Positions 12,201-24,173 are shown, counted from the first letter of the stretch. The stretch is 64,000 bases of DNA from Neodontobutis hainanensis (GCA_024349245.1 JALDNG010000106.1:451001-515000); one strand, 5' to 3'. Translations and numbers: made by a program. The notes: generated by a model not told the origin, from the sequence alone.

Positions 12201-15200
12201 TGCTTGGAGTTGATGAGTGACAAAGTCATGCAGGCTGCTGTTCTCAATGAAATGGAAGAAGAGAAGAAATATTGTGAAGCATTGTCAACATCTAACCGTG
12301 TAAATGATCAAGCCACCGAAAGTTCAAATCCACCTGAGTGCAGTGACATTGCGTCTATTAACCTTCCCAATGACAACACAGATGGTGACAAAGTTAAGCC
12401 TCTGGCAGAATCTGCTAACGTACCAAAAAAGAGAAAATGGAGAAGAAGGCAACAAACAAAAAAGGAATTGTTGGCTGATGAGGAGGTCTATCAAGGGGAT
12501 GATCCAGAAGTCATTTATAACATTAACCCCACATATTTGGGCAAGGCAACTGTGTATTCATTGAGACGCAACCACAAAAACCGAGAAAATGCGGCTCCAG
12601 TAAAATTCCCTTTCAATCGTAAAAGAGAGTACTTAACAAGGTGTGTCAAAAGCCAGATTCTGAAACGAAAGGGCCACAGTAAAAGATGGCTACAGGGTGT
12701 TCAGACACTAGAGCCAGAAGAGGCAGTTAAATTGAAAAAGATAATGTATAAAGGCAAGAAACGAGGACGGAAACCTTTATCCAGAGTTGAACTCAGTTTC
12801 CCTGACAATGAAATGGAGCTTGTAGTGGAGTATGACTCTCAAGATAAGGAGAAAGTCACACCTGAAATATTGAGTGAACAGGAAGCAACTCAGCTTGAGC
12901 AAATAAATGATGCCGAGACCGTGAATGATTTGGTCTGCAGCAGCAGTGCTGTTGTACAAAACGGGCAGTCGCAAACCTCACTAGAAACCGGTCTTTGTGA
13001 CAATCTGCCTAAAGATGCTCTTGCTCCGGCGGTCCAGGCTAATCCAGAGCTTGATGGTCCACTTTTAGATTTGCTGGACTGTCCAGTAGAGATATTTCAT
13101 AATTACTTTCTCAACTCCAATTCTGTTGATGAAGACACAGATCAGCCTGAAGAGTTCACTGCAGCTTCAGACCAGCACAATCAATGCTCAGAAACAGAGC
13201 CATCAATGGAAACAGAAGAGACAAAACCTAAGGTTTGTTTTATCACACAAATGATGATATAGTCTATTTTTCAAAAACAATTGTTTAACTTTTCTTAATA
13301 TTTTTGTCTTCAGATAAAAGGGAAGAGCACATGGAAAGAAAAATTACTGCGTGCACAAAAATATTCCCACCTGTTATATCAATGCACCTTCTGTCACAAA
13401 GTATATAAAGGCTTGAATGTTATGAGACATGCACTCTCACACATGAAGAAGAAACACAAGTGTATCCTATGTGGAAAACGCTTTAAACAGTTTTCTTTGG
13501 CCAAAAAGCACATCATGGACCACATTGACGAAATGAGCAAACAAAAACCAAGTAATAATAAGGAGCAAGAGACAGACAGCAAAAAACAGACTCCTACAAC
13601 TAATGGCATAGAAAATCAGAATTCAGATCAGAATGAAAAACAGACTTCAGTCTCAAAGGAGGAAACTCAGGTTAAACAAAGACCACCTGCAAAATCCAAA
13701 CTGGCAAACCTTAAAAGGGAAGAGCGAATTATTAGAAATCTGCGCATCCTTGTTAAAAAGACATTTGTGCTCCATAAAAACAATACTAAAGTCAACATTA
13801 CCAGGGAGTTGGACTTTAAGGACGAGCAGGTAATCATTAAAGACGATCTGGTAATATTAAAGCCTGGGCCTGTGCACGTGGAAGGAGCAGATGAAACGAT
13901 GAGTGAAAAAAATGACAAAAGAGATGAGAAGAATAATTCACCTGTGCAGGAGCAAGCAGTGGACAATAAAGATGATCGGAACGAAAACTTGTCAGTGAGG
14001 AAGGAAGAGGCGGGCAAAGATGAGGGAATAGAGAATCTGCTGAAAGAAAACTCTCATGATGCGGACCTTGTATACCACTTGTGCCCTGCAGAGGCTTGTG
14101 ATCGAGTATTCTTGAAGATTGGCAGTACGCTGACAAAGCATGCAGTTAGGTTTCATCTGAATGAAGAGAATGTCCTTGAAAAGACCTTTTTATGGGCCCG
14201 ACAGAAGTGCACCTTGTGTTGCAGGTAAAGCCTGACACACACACACACACACACAATACAGTGTTTTTAAACCTAAAAATATTCAAGCTATAAATATACA
14301 GATGCACACACATACATGACATTCAGACAAAGACTATACTAGAAAGAGAAGAAAAGGTTAAAGCAAAGGCATCTGGACTTAGTTTTCAAGGTGAAGATGT
14401 TGTCTCGTGATTCAACCGAGTTCAACTGATTTGAGAGCTGAGCTTATATGAGGCCTTTGCTTTAACCTTTTCTTCAAGATGACCTGGCTGAGAACCTTCA
14501 CAGATATATTATAAAGATGAAAAACAGAATAAAGACCATAATAGAATTACGTTTAGACAAATCATTTTTAGACAAGAACCCATAAAAGAATTATTTCATT
14601 AAAATTTCTTAGAAAGACGTCTCCTTTTTTTCTACATAAAGGAGAGAGAGATTTAAACTTTTTATCAAAAGAATGTTTAGAGACTGGTTTAGCCAATCCT
14701 CTCAGAATTGAAGCCAGGTTTTCAAGAAAATGTTCTACTTAATAAAAAGTGAAAATTATTCCTCCAGTTGTATCTCACCCACCTTTATCCAATAGGCTCC
14801 CATCAAAAGCAACATTGTACTTTGACAGTCATTGTCATTTCAATGGTTTACATTTGTTATATACAGTACAGCTCTGGAAAAAATTAAGACCACTGCAAAA
14901 TGTTCAGTTTCTCTGGTTTTATTATTTATAGGTATATGTTTGGGTAAAATTAACATTTTTGTTTTATTCTATAAACTACTGACAACATTTTGCACAAAAT
15001 TTCAAATAAAATATTGTAATTTAGAGCATTTGCAAGAGGATAGTGATGACCTCAGAAGTGTTTTTTTTATATACTTTTCCTTATCAAATAAGATTTGGTT
15101 CATTTGTTCGCCTAATCAGCACCTCATTCAGTAGACTGAGGTGTGGGGATTCAACAGACATTGGAATGGAATGGCTGCAATACTTGTAGAGATGATTCAA

Positions 15201-16353
15201 TGGAAAAATTGCAGTGGTCTCTTAATTTTTTCCAGAGCTGTATAAATAAATATTATATATATGTATATGTATATTTGTTCTGTAGTCACTTTATAACTTC
15301 AAATGTACTGTCCATTACAGGCAAATGCAGTTTCTTCAACAATATAAAGACCACATGAAACTGCACTTGGAGCCTCTCCAGTTCTTCTGCCAACATCTGG
15401 ATTGTGACCAGCGCTTTGCAACACTGCAGGAACTACGGGCACATGAGAGCAATCACAATCCCTTCAAACCTCAGTGCTCCTTCACAGCCTGCGAAAGCCT
15501 GTTCTCAAGCCTCAACAGCCTCTATGATCATGAGTGGAGACACTACATCCCAACCCCTCAAAAAGCAGATTTTGAGCCTGGCTTGAACAAGCAGATAAGA
15601 CAGAATGCAGAAGCTCCCTGGAAGCAGAGGGTGAAGGTTGAAGAACTGTGGCTGCAAAGTAAAAACAGCCCGAGGGAGGAAATGTGCATACCTGAAGGTC
15701 CAGTGAATGAATTGAATACCAAGAGTAGTACCAAGAGAACCAAGAGTAGTGAAGATTCTTTGTGTAATACAAGTGCGGATTTAGAGGAAACGGGAAATAA
15801 GGCGGCTAATGCTGACACCAAAACAATTAATGGATATGACGAAGAAAAAAGAGAGCAGATGTTACATTCCTCAGTGAAACCGGCTGCTAAAAAGCCAAAA
15901 AAAGAGCGTCCAAAGAGGGACCCTCTGAATGTCAAAGAACTTACAGATACCTCTATTTTATCTTCAGTTCCCTTAAAGAAAGTGGAAGAGCCTTTCATTG
16001 AACAACACAAAACTTTCAAACCCGATGATCCTGTCTATGCGCCCTTAGTCAAAGCCCCATTCATCCGGCCGCCGCCCTCCACCTACCTGAATGAGTCTGA
16101 GCTCTCGATGCGCAAGAGGAAAGCAGACAATGAAGTTCCCATTAAAAAATATACGCACTGGAACCAAAAGAAAAAGGAGACCGCCTCAAAAGAGGAATCG
16201 CAAAATACTCAAGGTGAAGTGGCGCCAAAGATAAGGCATCGCTGTGAAAAATGTCTGTCCTCCTTTGGCACAGTCCACGAATTAGAGAAGCACAAATCAC
16301 TTAACACCTGCTCTGCACTTTTTGGATTTGACTCAGATGATGAAAGTATGTGA
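9242..16353 (+). CDS. znf654: Zinc finger protein 654
   Basis: This is a probable nuclear DNA-binding protein of the ZNF292/RLF/ZNF654 family. Coding exons are 9242-9367, 10019-10164, 10288-10369, 10525-10660, 10907-11109, 11208-11344, 11442-11583, 11749-12033, 12138-13232, 13314-14224 and 15321-16353. All have GT-AG borders and matching phases, giving 1431 residues. Residues 1 to about 440 form the conserved helical N-terminal region (for example ELLLFFGKDEYGEEPLKDI and EPLKDI-like blocks). Exon 9 encodes a long charged, probably disordered stretch with an AT-hook-like KKRGRKP near residue 625. C2H2 fingers are at about 808-829, 835-857, 1038-1063, 1083-1105, 1110-1135 and 1140-1165, with a degenerate one near 1396-1422. 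The C-terminus FGFDSDDES matches human ZNF654 and separates it from ZNF292 and RLF. The ATG at 9242 has a strong context and gives a family-like start (MAD); an in-frame ATG at 9182 would add 20 residues. Regulatory targets are unknown. Confidence 0.92.
14233..14257. repeat. CA microsatellite
   Basis: About 12 CA dinucleotides lie a few bases inside the znf654 intron that starts at 14225. Confidence 0.9.
14348..14502. repeat. Foldback repeat with perfect 23-bp arms
   Basis: The 23 bases at 14348-14370 are the exact reverse complement of 14453-14475 (AGGTTAAAGCAAAGGC against GCCTTTGCTTTAACCT). The right arm continues into GGCTGAGAACCTTCAC. The same outer sequence occurs in the larger foldback at 38667-39076, so both belong to one dispersed family, probably a non-autonomous DNA transposon. 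The left outer end appears truncated here. Confidence 0.75.
14869..15240. mobile_element. Non-autonomous Tc1/mariner-type MITE
   Basis: The element begins CAGCTCTGGAAAAAATTAAG and ends with the near-exact inverse (CTTAATTTTTTCCAGAGCTG). TA occurs on both sides (14867-14868 and 15241-15242), the target-site duplication of the Tc1/mariner superfamily. The terminal inverted repeats extend about 30 bp, including ACCACTGCA/TGCAGTGGT. The 372-bp interior has no transposase frame. This sequence type is widespread in fish genomes. Confidence 0.85.
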
Positions 16354-16422
16354 AATTAGACAAATAATTAACATGGGCCTGTTGTTTGGAATTCTGTTTC
16401 TTAATCTTTCTTTTCTCTTAAG
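16346..16422 (+). other. Possible optional terminal intron of znf654
   Basis: AAA|GTATGT at the end of the reading frame is a strong donor, and CTTTCTTTTCTCTTAAG ending at 16422 is a strong acceptor. Splicing these 77 bases would end the protein ...DDES with a new TGA at 16425-16427. Retention gives ...DDESM. The protein changes by one residue, but a splice junction would sit at or next to the stop codon. Confidence 0.4.
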
Positions 16423-19248
16423 GTTGATGAGCAGTCAGGAGCTGTAAATGAAGTGGTCCTTGTTCTCTTGGACTACTTGAACTGGCTCATGGCTCATCCA
16501 CAGGACAGAAAACCTCTGAATTCATCAATACTTTAGCTATCAAAATTTTTAAGTTTGAGTCTGTGGTAAAACTGGACAATTTATTTGTTTTTATTTTTCA
16601 GGGATGTGGAACTTTCAAAGCACTAATTGTTTTATATATTTATTTCGTTTTTGCTAATTGTGAACTTAAAGAAACTACATTTATATGTTTTTTTTTTCTT
16701 ATAAACTAATATAAGCTTTCTTTTCTCACTAAACAGTCTGGTTTATTTGGACAGTTATGTATAAAATGAAATGAAGCACTAGAAAAATAAAACCCTGAAC
16801 TTGTATATATAGTATGGAGATGTAGAAGGGAAGGAGCTGAACTGATAAGTAAAGTTATCAGACGGGTCAGGTCAGCTCCTTTCCTTTACGTCAAGGCCAT
16901 AAGTGAAAGGGAAGACATATTTCTTAATCATAAGGCACAACTTTAAACTGTGTGATTCTTTTACATGCATCTTAATCTGTGCACGTTCAAGTGTGTGATT
17001 GAAGACAACACAATAGCACTTGGTTGTCTGAGGTGTTATCTATTGAGGAGCCCGTTCACAAGCCTAAGAGGCCTTCATTTTTGTAAATTTTTATTTGTTT
17101 TTGGACTAAATAACAAATTGAGGGGAAAGGCAATGCATGTAAAATGACTGTAGTCTTCCAATGCATCATAAAGATCCATAAAAAATAGTTTTGGTAGCAA
17201 CTGTCATTGTTACAAACATGTAAAAGTGCTGATGTTTTTTGTGTGTGAACATAATTTAGTTTCCTGTATAAAATTACATTTTCTAGCCGTGTGTTTTATT
17301 ATAGGTTTATATATAGAACCAAACCAAATCACAGTAACCTTTTATCAGTGCCATAACTGAATCAGTGTTGGATGATATTAACATCCCAATTTGCAATAGA
17401 ACCAGAACCCATGTTATTTCAAAAGTTCAATGGTAAAACAGCATTGGTTGTTGATGTACTGTATATACCTGAGATTGACCTGTATTATAACTTTTTAAAG
17501 TCTTTTTATGGGATGTGCTCTTACTTGCTTATTTATGTGTAAAAATGTGAATAGACTGGATTTTATAAAGTTGATAATAGTTCATTTATTTTTCTTAAAA
17601 AAGATTGGGTTTGTTTCAATAAATTAATAATGAACCTTAACTTTTGAAGATTGATTTTTTTTCAGTAGCTGTTAAATAATTAAGCCAGGAAGTGTTGCAC
17701 AAAGAAGAATGTGAGGGACAAAATACAGACTTAGAATTATTTATTTTTTAACCACATTGCATATTTATTTTTCAGTCATATTGCTCGTAAAAGAGGAAGT
17801 ACCGTTACAGGTGCTTAAGAAACATATACACACATACCAGAGACATCAGATCATTTTCAAACAAGACTGGGAACACACTTATAAAGGGGCTAAAAAAAGA
17901 TTATCAACTCAGATTTTTCCTATTTCTTTTTTGCAATTTCATTAAAAAATAAATTACACTCAATGGAGTTCATCCAATAGTTTATTTCTTGTTTCCAGTT
18001 TAATCCATTAACAGTTGGAGTTACTAGTTTGACAGTATTGTATTCAATATTATGAGCTGAATAACCCATTTGTCCTGACAGTTTAGTTAAGGCTTCACCT
18101 ACGTTGTATGGCTAAATGATGGATTACAAAGATGCACTTCAGTCAAGGATAGCAGCTATTATTTGGGTTGTGCAATATCTCATGCAGCTTATGCATTCCA
18201 GTTTAAAACATGCAATTTTAATGTGCCAAGATACGACCTATAAGTTGAGTTGTAAATCTACAACTCTTAATTCTTAAACATAAATGTCATAGCTATAAAA
18301 CAGATATGTTTTAAATGAATAATCTATTTAATCTATTCTAGTTTAAGGCCAAGTATAATAGAAAGCTATTTAACTTTGAGAAACAGTATAAATTCAGTTG
18401 TGTTCATAAACAGACATGCAAGTGTTGAATGTGCATTAAAAGTGTTGATGAATATTTCAAAGTCCTTTAAATTTCACTAAATATCTGCCTAAAAGACAAT
18501 AGTAGCACTTTTTAAGAAAATATTGTGATCTTAAAGTGCTGAACAGTGAACCAGAAAGATCATAATAGAAAACAAAATATTTCTTTATAAAAGAGGTCAC
18601 ATTGTACATCTGTTTTTAGACAAGCTTACTTCATTATTCCACAACTTCTAGTTGTAGCCCAAAATGCACTGTAGCAGCAACAACTAAAATCATTGTGTTG
18701 AAAAGGACAGATCAGTCTTTAGTCTCTACGCTGATAAAGTGACACAAATCTGGGTTATGTACATTACATTATTTTACATACAGGGTTTAATAAGCATGTG
18801 TTAGCAGTTTTATCATCATTATTAAAACTTTAATTTGAGTATCATTGTAAATGAACAGATTTTAATATGGCTTTTTAAGGCATTGTGCTTGAGGCCAATA
18901 AATGGCCTACGCTGCACCTCTGCTCTGATTAATAATGCCACAAGTGTGTGTAGGTTGGAAAGAATATGAGACTCCTGAGTTTCTTGCATGCTGTAAAGGT
19001 AAATCTATTTTTTATGTTTGAAATGGTTTTGTCATGTTTTGTTGATAAAATACCTATTTTATAAAGATGAAAAACAGAGGTAAAGGAACATATTTACAGT
19101 GGTTATTGCATAAATATATTTGCATGGGAACCACTTAACTGCATCTTATAGGCTTGTCACCCTTTAAATGATGCAGTTACTCAACAGTGAGCGTATAATG
19201 ATAGACGACGTGGAAACTGGTTGTATTAAGGATTTTGTGTGAGCATGC
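16354..19248. other. Convergent 3' ends of znf654 and the Grx-DEP-DUF547 gene
   Basis: This 2.9-kb A+T-rich interval separates two stop codons that face each other. AATAAA signals on the plus strand at 16786-16791 and 17618-17623 could end znf654. No clear minus-strand poly(A) signal was identified for the opposing gene. No other coding region is seen. Confidence 0.6.
16786..16791 (+). terminator. Candidate znf654 polyadenylation signal
   Basis: AATAAA lies about 430 bp after the stop codon and is the first canonical hexamer in the 3' flank. A second lies at 17618-17623. Confidence 0.5.
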
Positions 19249-22200
19249 TCAGTGGGTGCTATTGCTGCCCCAGTCGTAGGGGAGGTAGCTCACTTTGGTC
19301 TTGCCAGAAGATAGAACATCCTCCAAGCTGGACTTCTTTGGAGAGTCACCCATGTGCTCTAAGACCCAGTTCAACAGCTACAAGACACACATCACAGAAC
19401 AAAACACTATCAGCTGCAAAATCAGACACAATTCACTCATGGACGCATTCATATTCTCAAATTCATATTAAAACCAAGGATCAGATTTACCTTCTCATCA
19501 GTGCCGCCAAAGTCTCCCTTGTACCACTTGAAAATCTGACTGAGTCGTACTTCTCGTTTCCCAGAATCCACCACACAAGCATCATCGTTCTCCAGGAAGG
19601 CTTCAGCAGCAGTACGAAGCTGGTTGTCAATGTTCTGTAAATGGAAATCAACATCTTAGGCTAAAGACTTTAATTAGTAACATTTAAAAAGCCCTGTTAT
19701 AGCATATCCATGTCACATAGTGTTACAGTTTTAGTTTATTCCATGTTTGTAGTAACTGTCAGTCAGCTGACTGAAAGAACAACATACTGTACAGTATAGA
19801 ACATTTACTTCTGTACCTGTGGGGTGTAGGTTTTGATTGGTGGACAGCCCTTTGCCCCACAGTTCAAGGCAAAATGAATGAGCGGCTCAACCTCTGGAAG
19901 GGCCACCTAGTGGACAACATCAGCATTGCACAGTTCAATGTAGCTTTTTGTAACCATCATAAATACAATAAAATGTATAATGAATTATCCTGTTATATAC
20001 CATTAGTCTTGGGTCTGTTTTGGAGAAGGGTCTTCGGAGTTGTGCCATACCCTTTTGGTTCCCTCTCAGAATGCCATTTTCAATGTCCTGTAAGGTAAAT
20101 ACCTCCCCTCCAATCAGATAACTCACATAGTTGAAGAACTATAAAATGAGAACATAGAGCAGAAGAATATATTTATTATATTTAAAATGTCACTCACAGT
20201 CAAATACAAAATTAAATTTCACAAGGAATAACTTTATGTCTTTATGTCTTACCCTGTATCTTTGCCACATGTTGGTAGGGGCACCCAGGCGCATGCATCC
20301 ATGGATGACCAAAGCATTGTAGATATTGATAAAGAAAGCCAGCTTCTCGTCGCGGCTCAGAGATAACAGCTCCACCCTCTGCAGTTGAATGGATAGTTCA
20401 CAGTAGTGCTCAAACACAGGGTTTGCTGACATGCCTTTGTAGTCTACAAACTGTGAGAGGACCAAGAAACAAACATGTTCAAACACACATAGTTTTGCAC
20501 TGTAGGCTGCATTATAAAAAGGATTGCCATGCTATTACTAAGTTACACTTTTTATTGTGATTCTAAGGAAATAGCTCTCTGCAATTAACCCATCTCATGT
20601 CATGTGTCGCTGGGGAAACCTGTCAGGAACAGCACCCGGGGATACTAAGCTTTAATATGTGGCCCCTGATTAAGTGTTACTGAATTAGTGAGTTGTCAAT
20701 GAACCAGATAAATAGTTTGTGAGGTTTACTGTTGACCTTGTTTTGCCTTGAATGTACTGTAAACAGTAAAACAATAAGTGAGTCCGACACCAGTGAGTCA
20801 ATAAGGATATTACCTTGCCATCAGCTGATAGATGTTCTGAAAACAATTTCAGAATCAGGTCCCGTAGAAGCAGGGAGAGCTCGGCAGCTGAGGGGAAGGC
20901 ATATTATGCAATTAATGTTGGTAGTATCTTGTTAGAAGGGTTTTAGTGTCCTGTGGCATGATTTCTGAACAGAAAATGTGAAACCAATGCAGACGGCTAT
21001 TCAAAAACTTCACATAAAATTGTCTGTTTTTAAAAACCCTACTTGTTAGTGATTACCTGGAAGCTACTTTTAGTCATTATAAAACAAAATGCTGCTAAAA
21101 CACATTATATTTAAGCTTTTATCTACATCAGTTTTGAAACAGGGTTTGAATGACATATGCTTTGTGATCCCAATGAGGACCTTACTGATAGAAAGAACAC
21201 ACAATTATAGATATTATTAGAGATTATTGATGAGTGTAATATAGATTTCCCTATTGTTTAAATGCTGAAAGGAAAATTTATAGAAAGTGCAGAAAAACAC
21301 ATTCATAATTCAGCAGCCCCTAATTTTAACACCACAATGCCAACAGACATGATGCAGAGTACCAAAAAATAAATAAAAAAACGGAAGACAATACACCAAG
21401 CCAAGCCATGACCAGAGAGAGCAGAGTGTTAAAAGCTTTTGCCAACACCCATTAGCTTGAACACAAACATGTATTGTTTCTTTCTTGGTTTAATGTGTAC
21501 AGTCCTAACCTACCCTGGATGGGACAGCAGGCTGCAGTTTGTCCTGAGTTGAGGGCAGAATGAGGGTCATCCTCCAGCAACCTAAACAGGGTTTCTCCAG
21601 TTTCTTTACCTTCTGCAAAACTGACCTCCTGTTTCCCAGAGCCACGAACACAGACCATGTACTTCTTCTGCAACAAAGCCTGGCCCGTATTATAAGCTTC
21701 TGCTCGAGCTGGTACACACAACACCACCATCAAAGGTCAATATATCTCCTTAACTTTTAGGATCAGTTTTAGAAATGTGATTCTAGGGCCATACCCTTAC
21801 TTACCCATCCCCTTTTCTTTCTGCAGCCAGTCAACCAATTCATCACCTGAGAAGCTTTTTTTGCACACAGTTAGTCCTTTTCTATGACTGCCAATCACAC
21901 TGCCACGTTTGAGGTCCTCAACCAGGTCTGCCAATTGATCTCTTTCACAATTAAACCCTGTGAGAGCAGAGGTATGCCATGCCACGTACAACTATTGTTT
22001 GTATGTATCAAAGTGACAATTAATTTATTGAAATATCATTATTGTTTTGAATTTTTTTAGTCTCTAACAGATGTGGTTTTAAATCGAGTTAATTACATTT
22101 CTGAAGTTCAGTAACATACAGCCACGGGTAGAGACCTAATACGCTGATAGGCTTATCCAGCTCAAGTTTCCTGTATCGACTGTCTTTCTTGGCATTAGTG

Positions 22201-23769
22201 ACAGTAGATGAGCACACACTCACACCTGCTGATCCAAAACCATTTTCTGGTGTATGCCAGCACTATTTCATAAAAGCGTGTTCTTATCTCTACTTCAAAC
22301 AAAGATGACTATGCAGCTCTAGACCCTCCTACCCTCAGTCTTTCACTGTTTGAGCTGCAAGAAGGAGTAGCTAAAACCAGGAATTTCACAATAATCAGTT
22401 CAAATCAGTTGATGAGAAATGGAGTTCATCATATGGCCTTCTGTTTTGAACTATGAAGCCACTTACCTCTATCAGCCTCAGTAGCTGTGTCTTCTGAAGG
22501 GCTCTCCATTGGTAAGGGTGGCATGTCCACTGAAACAGGCTCTTTCTTCACCAAATTCACCAATCTCTCAAGCTCTGTAGGAGCCTGGGGAGTTAATAAC
22601 AAGCAATCAATAGAAAAAAGATCCCAGCTTTGATTGAAATGTATTTCCTGATTTATTTTTTCCCACTCAAATAAAACTCTAGGTATAAAATATAACTGAA
22701 ATAATACTTACAAAATAGATATTATAGTAAAAAGTTGTATAATATCTATTTATTTTACATTAATGTATGCTATTAAAATGGAAATTTGTTTGTTAAGTGT
22801 CCTCACCATTTTCTGCAGATCATCGTTACCCCCGACATGAACACTGTTGAAAAAGATCTGAGGGACAGTGCTACGTCCAGTCAGCTCCTTCACCCTGGCT
22901 CTCAGCTCTGGATGTTTACCCAGGTCCACCTCACATACTGGGACACCCAGACGCCACAGGGTGGCCTTGGCCTTCACACAGTGAGGGCAACCCTGGATAG
23001 TGTAGACAGTCACTCGGCCCAGAGGACTGCTCTCCAATTCCTTCATCTACAGATAAGACAACTGGGCTCAGTGGTAATTACTTGTGTGCAATAGCAAGAT
23101 GTGTGCATTTTAATAAAATGCACGCCTCACATGCATGCATTATGGCTTTGTGTTCATGCCTGTACAGTAAAAGATTTATGCTAATATTTACAATTTTCAT
23201 AGCTCTTGGAATGTAAATGCAAATCTATTCACAAAACTCTTTGGAAAAATCTTTGCCACAGCCTGATGTAAACCATAGTTCCTTATTTGTAATGTCACAG
23301 CTATTGCAACAGTGCTATTTGTAACAGCAAATGTCCTACATTTTCATTTTTGTTCTAATGATTTTGATCAATATTTTCTGACATTTAACAGGACAGATTG
23401 CTGTGCGACAAATGATCTCAAAGTAAGACCATAAAACGCACACGTAGGGTAAAAGCTAAATGAGTAGCTGAAACAAAATGTCACAATAGTTACATCATAA
23501 GTATTAACAAAGACAGAAAATCAAAACGCTATAAAGAACTATTAACCAGGTAGTTAATGTTTTGAATAACATTCGCATTTTTACTTTTAAACGGAGCGAT
23601 TATGTATCCGTCGCTGTATAAAAATATGATATTGAATCGTACTGTTCCGTTATCTCTTCATTTAAAACATAATTCGTTAAAACAAACATTGACAATAACA
23701 AAACCCGAGCTTCATTGTGCTAAATAATCCAGTTGGACTGACCGTCACTGCGGCAGGCTGCGTATTCAT
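19249..23769 (-). CDS. Glutaredoxin-DEP-DUF547 domain protein
   Basis: Eleven minus-strand coding exons join in frame into 501 residues: 23743-23769, 22807-23046, 22467-22584, 21805-21957, 21514-21708, 20814-20887, 20253-20450, 20001-20138, 19817-19906, 19491-19634 and 19249-19377. Residues about 20-95 are a glutaredoxin with a dithiol CPHC centre (Cys29, Cys32), a cis-proline TVP (69-71) and a GG glutathione-binding turn (81-82). A charged linker follows. About 130-205 is a DEP domain (GDELVDWLQKEKGM), a fold often involved in membrane or GPCR-signalling attachment. About 300-500 is DUF547, with FFINIYNALVIHG, HFALNCGAKGCPP, FKWYKGDF and YLPYDW. A cytosolic redox or signalling role is inference; no function is known to me. 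The first exon (9 codons) is the weakest part, because Met10 directly follows a splice acceptor and could also be the start. It is head-to-head with the C3orf38 homologue. Confidence 0.9.
23047..23742 (-). other. First coding intron of the Grx-DEP-DUF547 gene
   Basis: It is bounded by a GTCAGT donor and a CTGTAG acceptor on the minus strand. The sequence is A+T-rich, with no other feature seen. An alternative 5' exon could splice to the same acceptor, because a donor-like GAG|GTTAGC lies on the minus strand around 23780, just upstream of the proposed ATG. Confidence 0.55.
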
Positions 23770-24105
23770 AAAGCTAACCTCTTGATGCCTTCAGTGGTTG
23801 TACGTAAACATGAACTTCAACCATTCGCGATTAGTCCAGCGTCAACTGTGCACGATGGTAAATAGTAATCCTGGCACATGCGCAAAGATATGTAGCCAAA
23901 TGAACAGGAGTTCACTTTAGTTTGTGGTGTTTTTTTATTAAAAGACCCAAAAATAGCCTCTCCAAATATGGTCAATGTACTGTGATGAGTCACGGGGTTA
24001 CCGTACTTTGTGCTCGGAACGTTTCGCAGAGTTGTTTCTGTACGGTTAGTTTGGAAACAGGACCCTCAATGGACGAAGGGTTGTTTACAAGTAGAAGCGT
24101 AAAAA
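23770..24105. promoter_or_regulatory. Shared bidirectional promoter region
   Basis: These 336 bp separate the start codons of two divergent genes, so both 5' UTRs and both core promoters must lie here unless far-upstream exons exist. Visible motifs are an NRF1-like half site (CATGCGCA, 23877-23884) and an AP-1/bZIP-type TGAGTCA (23986-23992). There is no convincing TATA box. NRF1 sites and TATA-less layout are common in bidirectional housekeeping promoters; that these sites are used is inference. Confidence 0.6.
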
Positions 24106-24173
24106 ATGTCCGGATTATCAAAAACAGAGCGTGCTGGATGTTCAAAAATTTTAGAGTTAATGGCAAGGGCTGA
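24069..24173 (+). promoter_or_regulatory. Possible uORF overlapping the C3orf38-homologue start
   Basis: An out-of-frame ATG 37 bp before the start codon opens a 34-codon frame that runs past it. If included in the mRNA it could reduce initiation at 24106. The transcription start is unknown. Confidence 0.3.

Larger units (their letters stand above)
14225..15320 (+). other. Last long intron of znf654, filled with repeats
   Basis: The 1.1-kb intron between the two main zinc-finger exons is mostly repeat sequence: a CA microsatellite directly after the donor, a foldback repeat at 14348-14502 and a MITE at 14869-15240. These insertions make it the longest znf654 intron. Confidence 0.85.

Noticed and set aside
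19239..19640. 133-codon plus-strand open frame
   Set aside because: It is the antisense of the last two exons of the Grx-DEP-DUF547 gene, which have conserved DUF547 motifs and proper splice sites.
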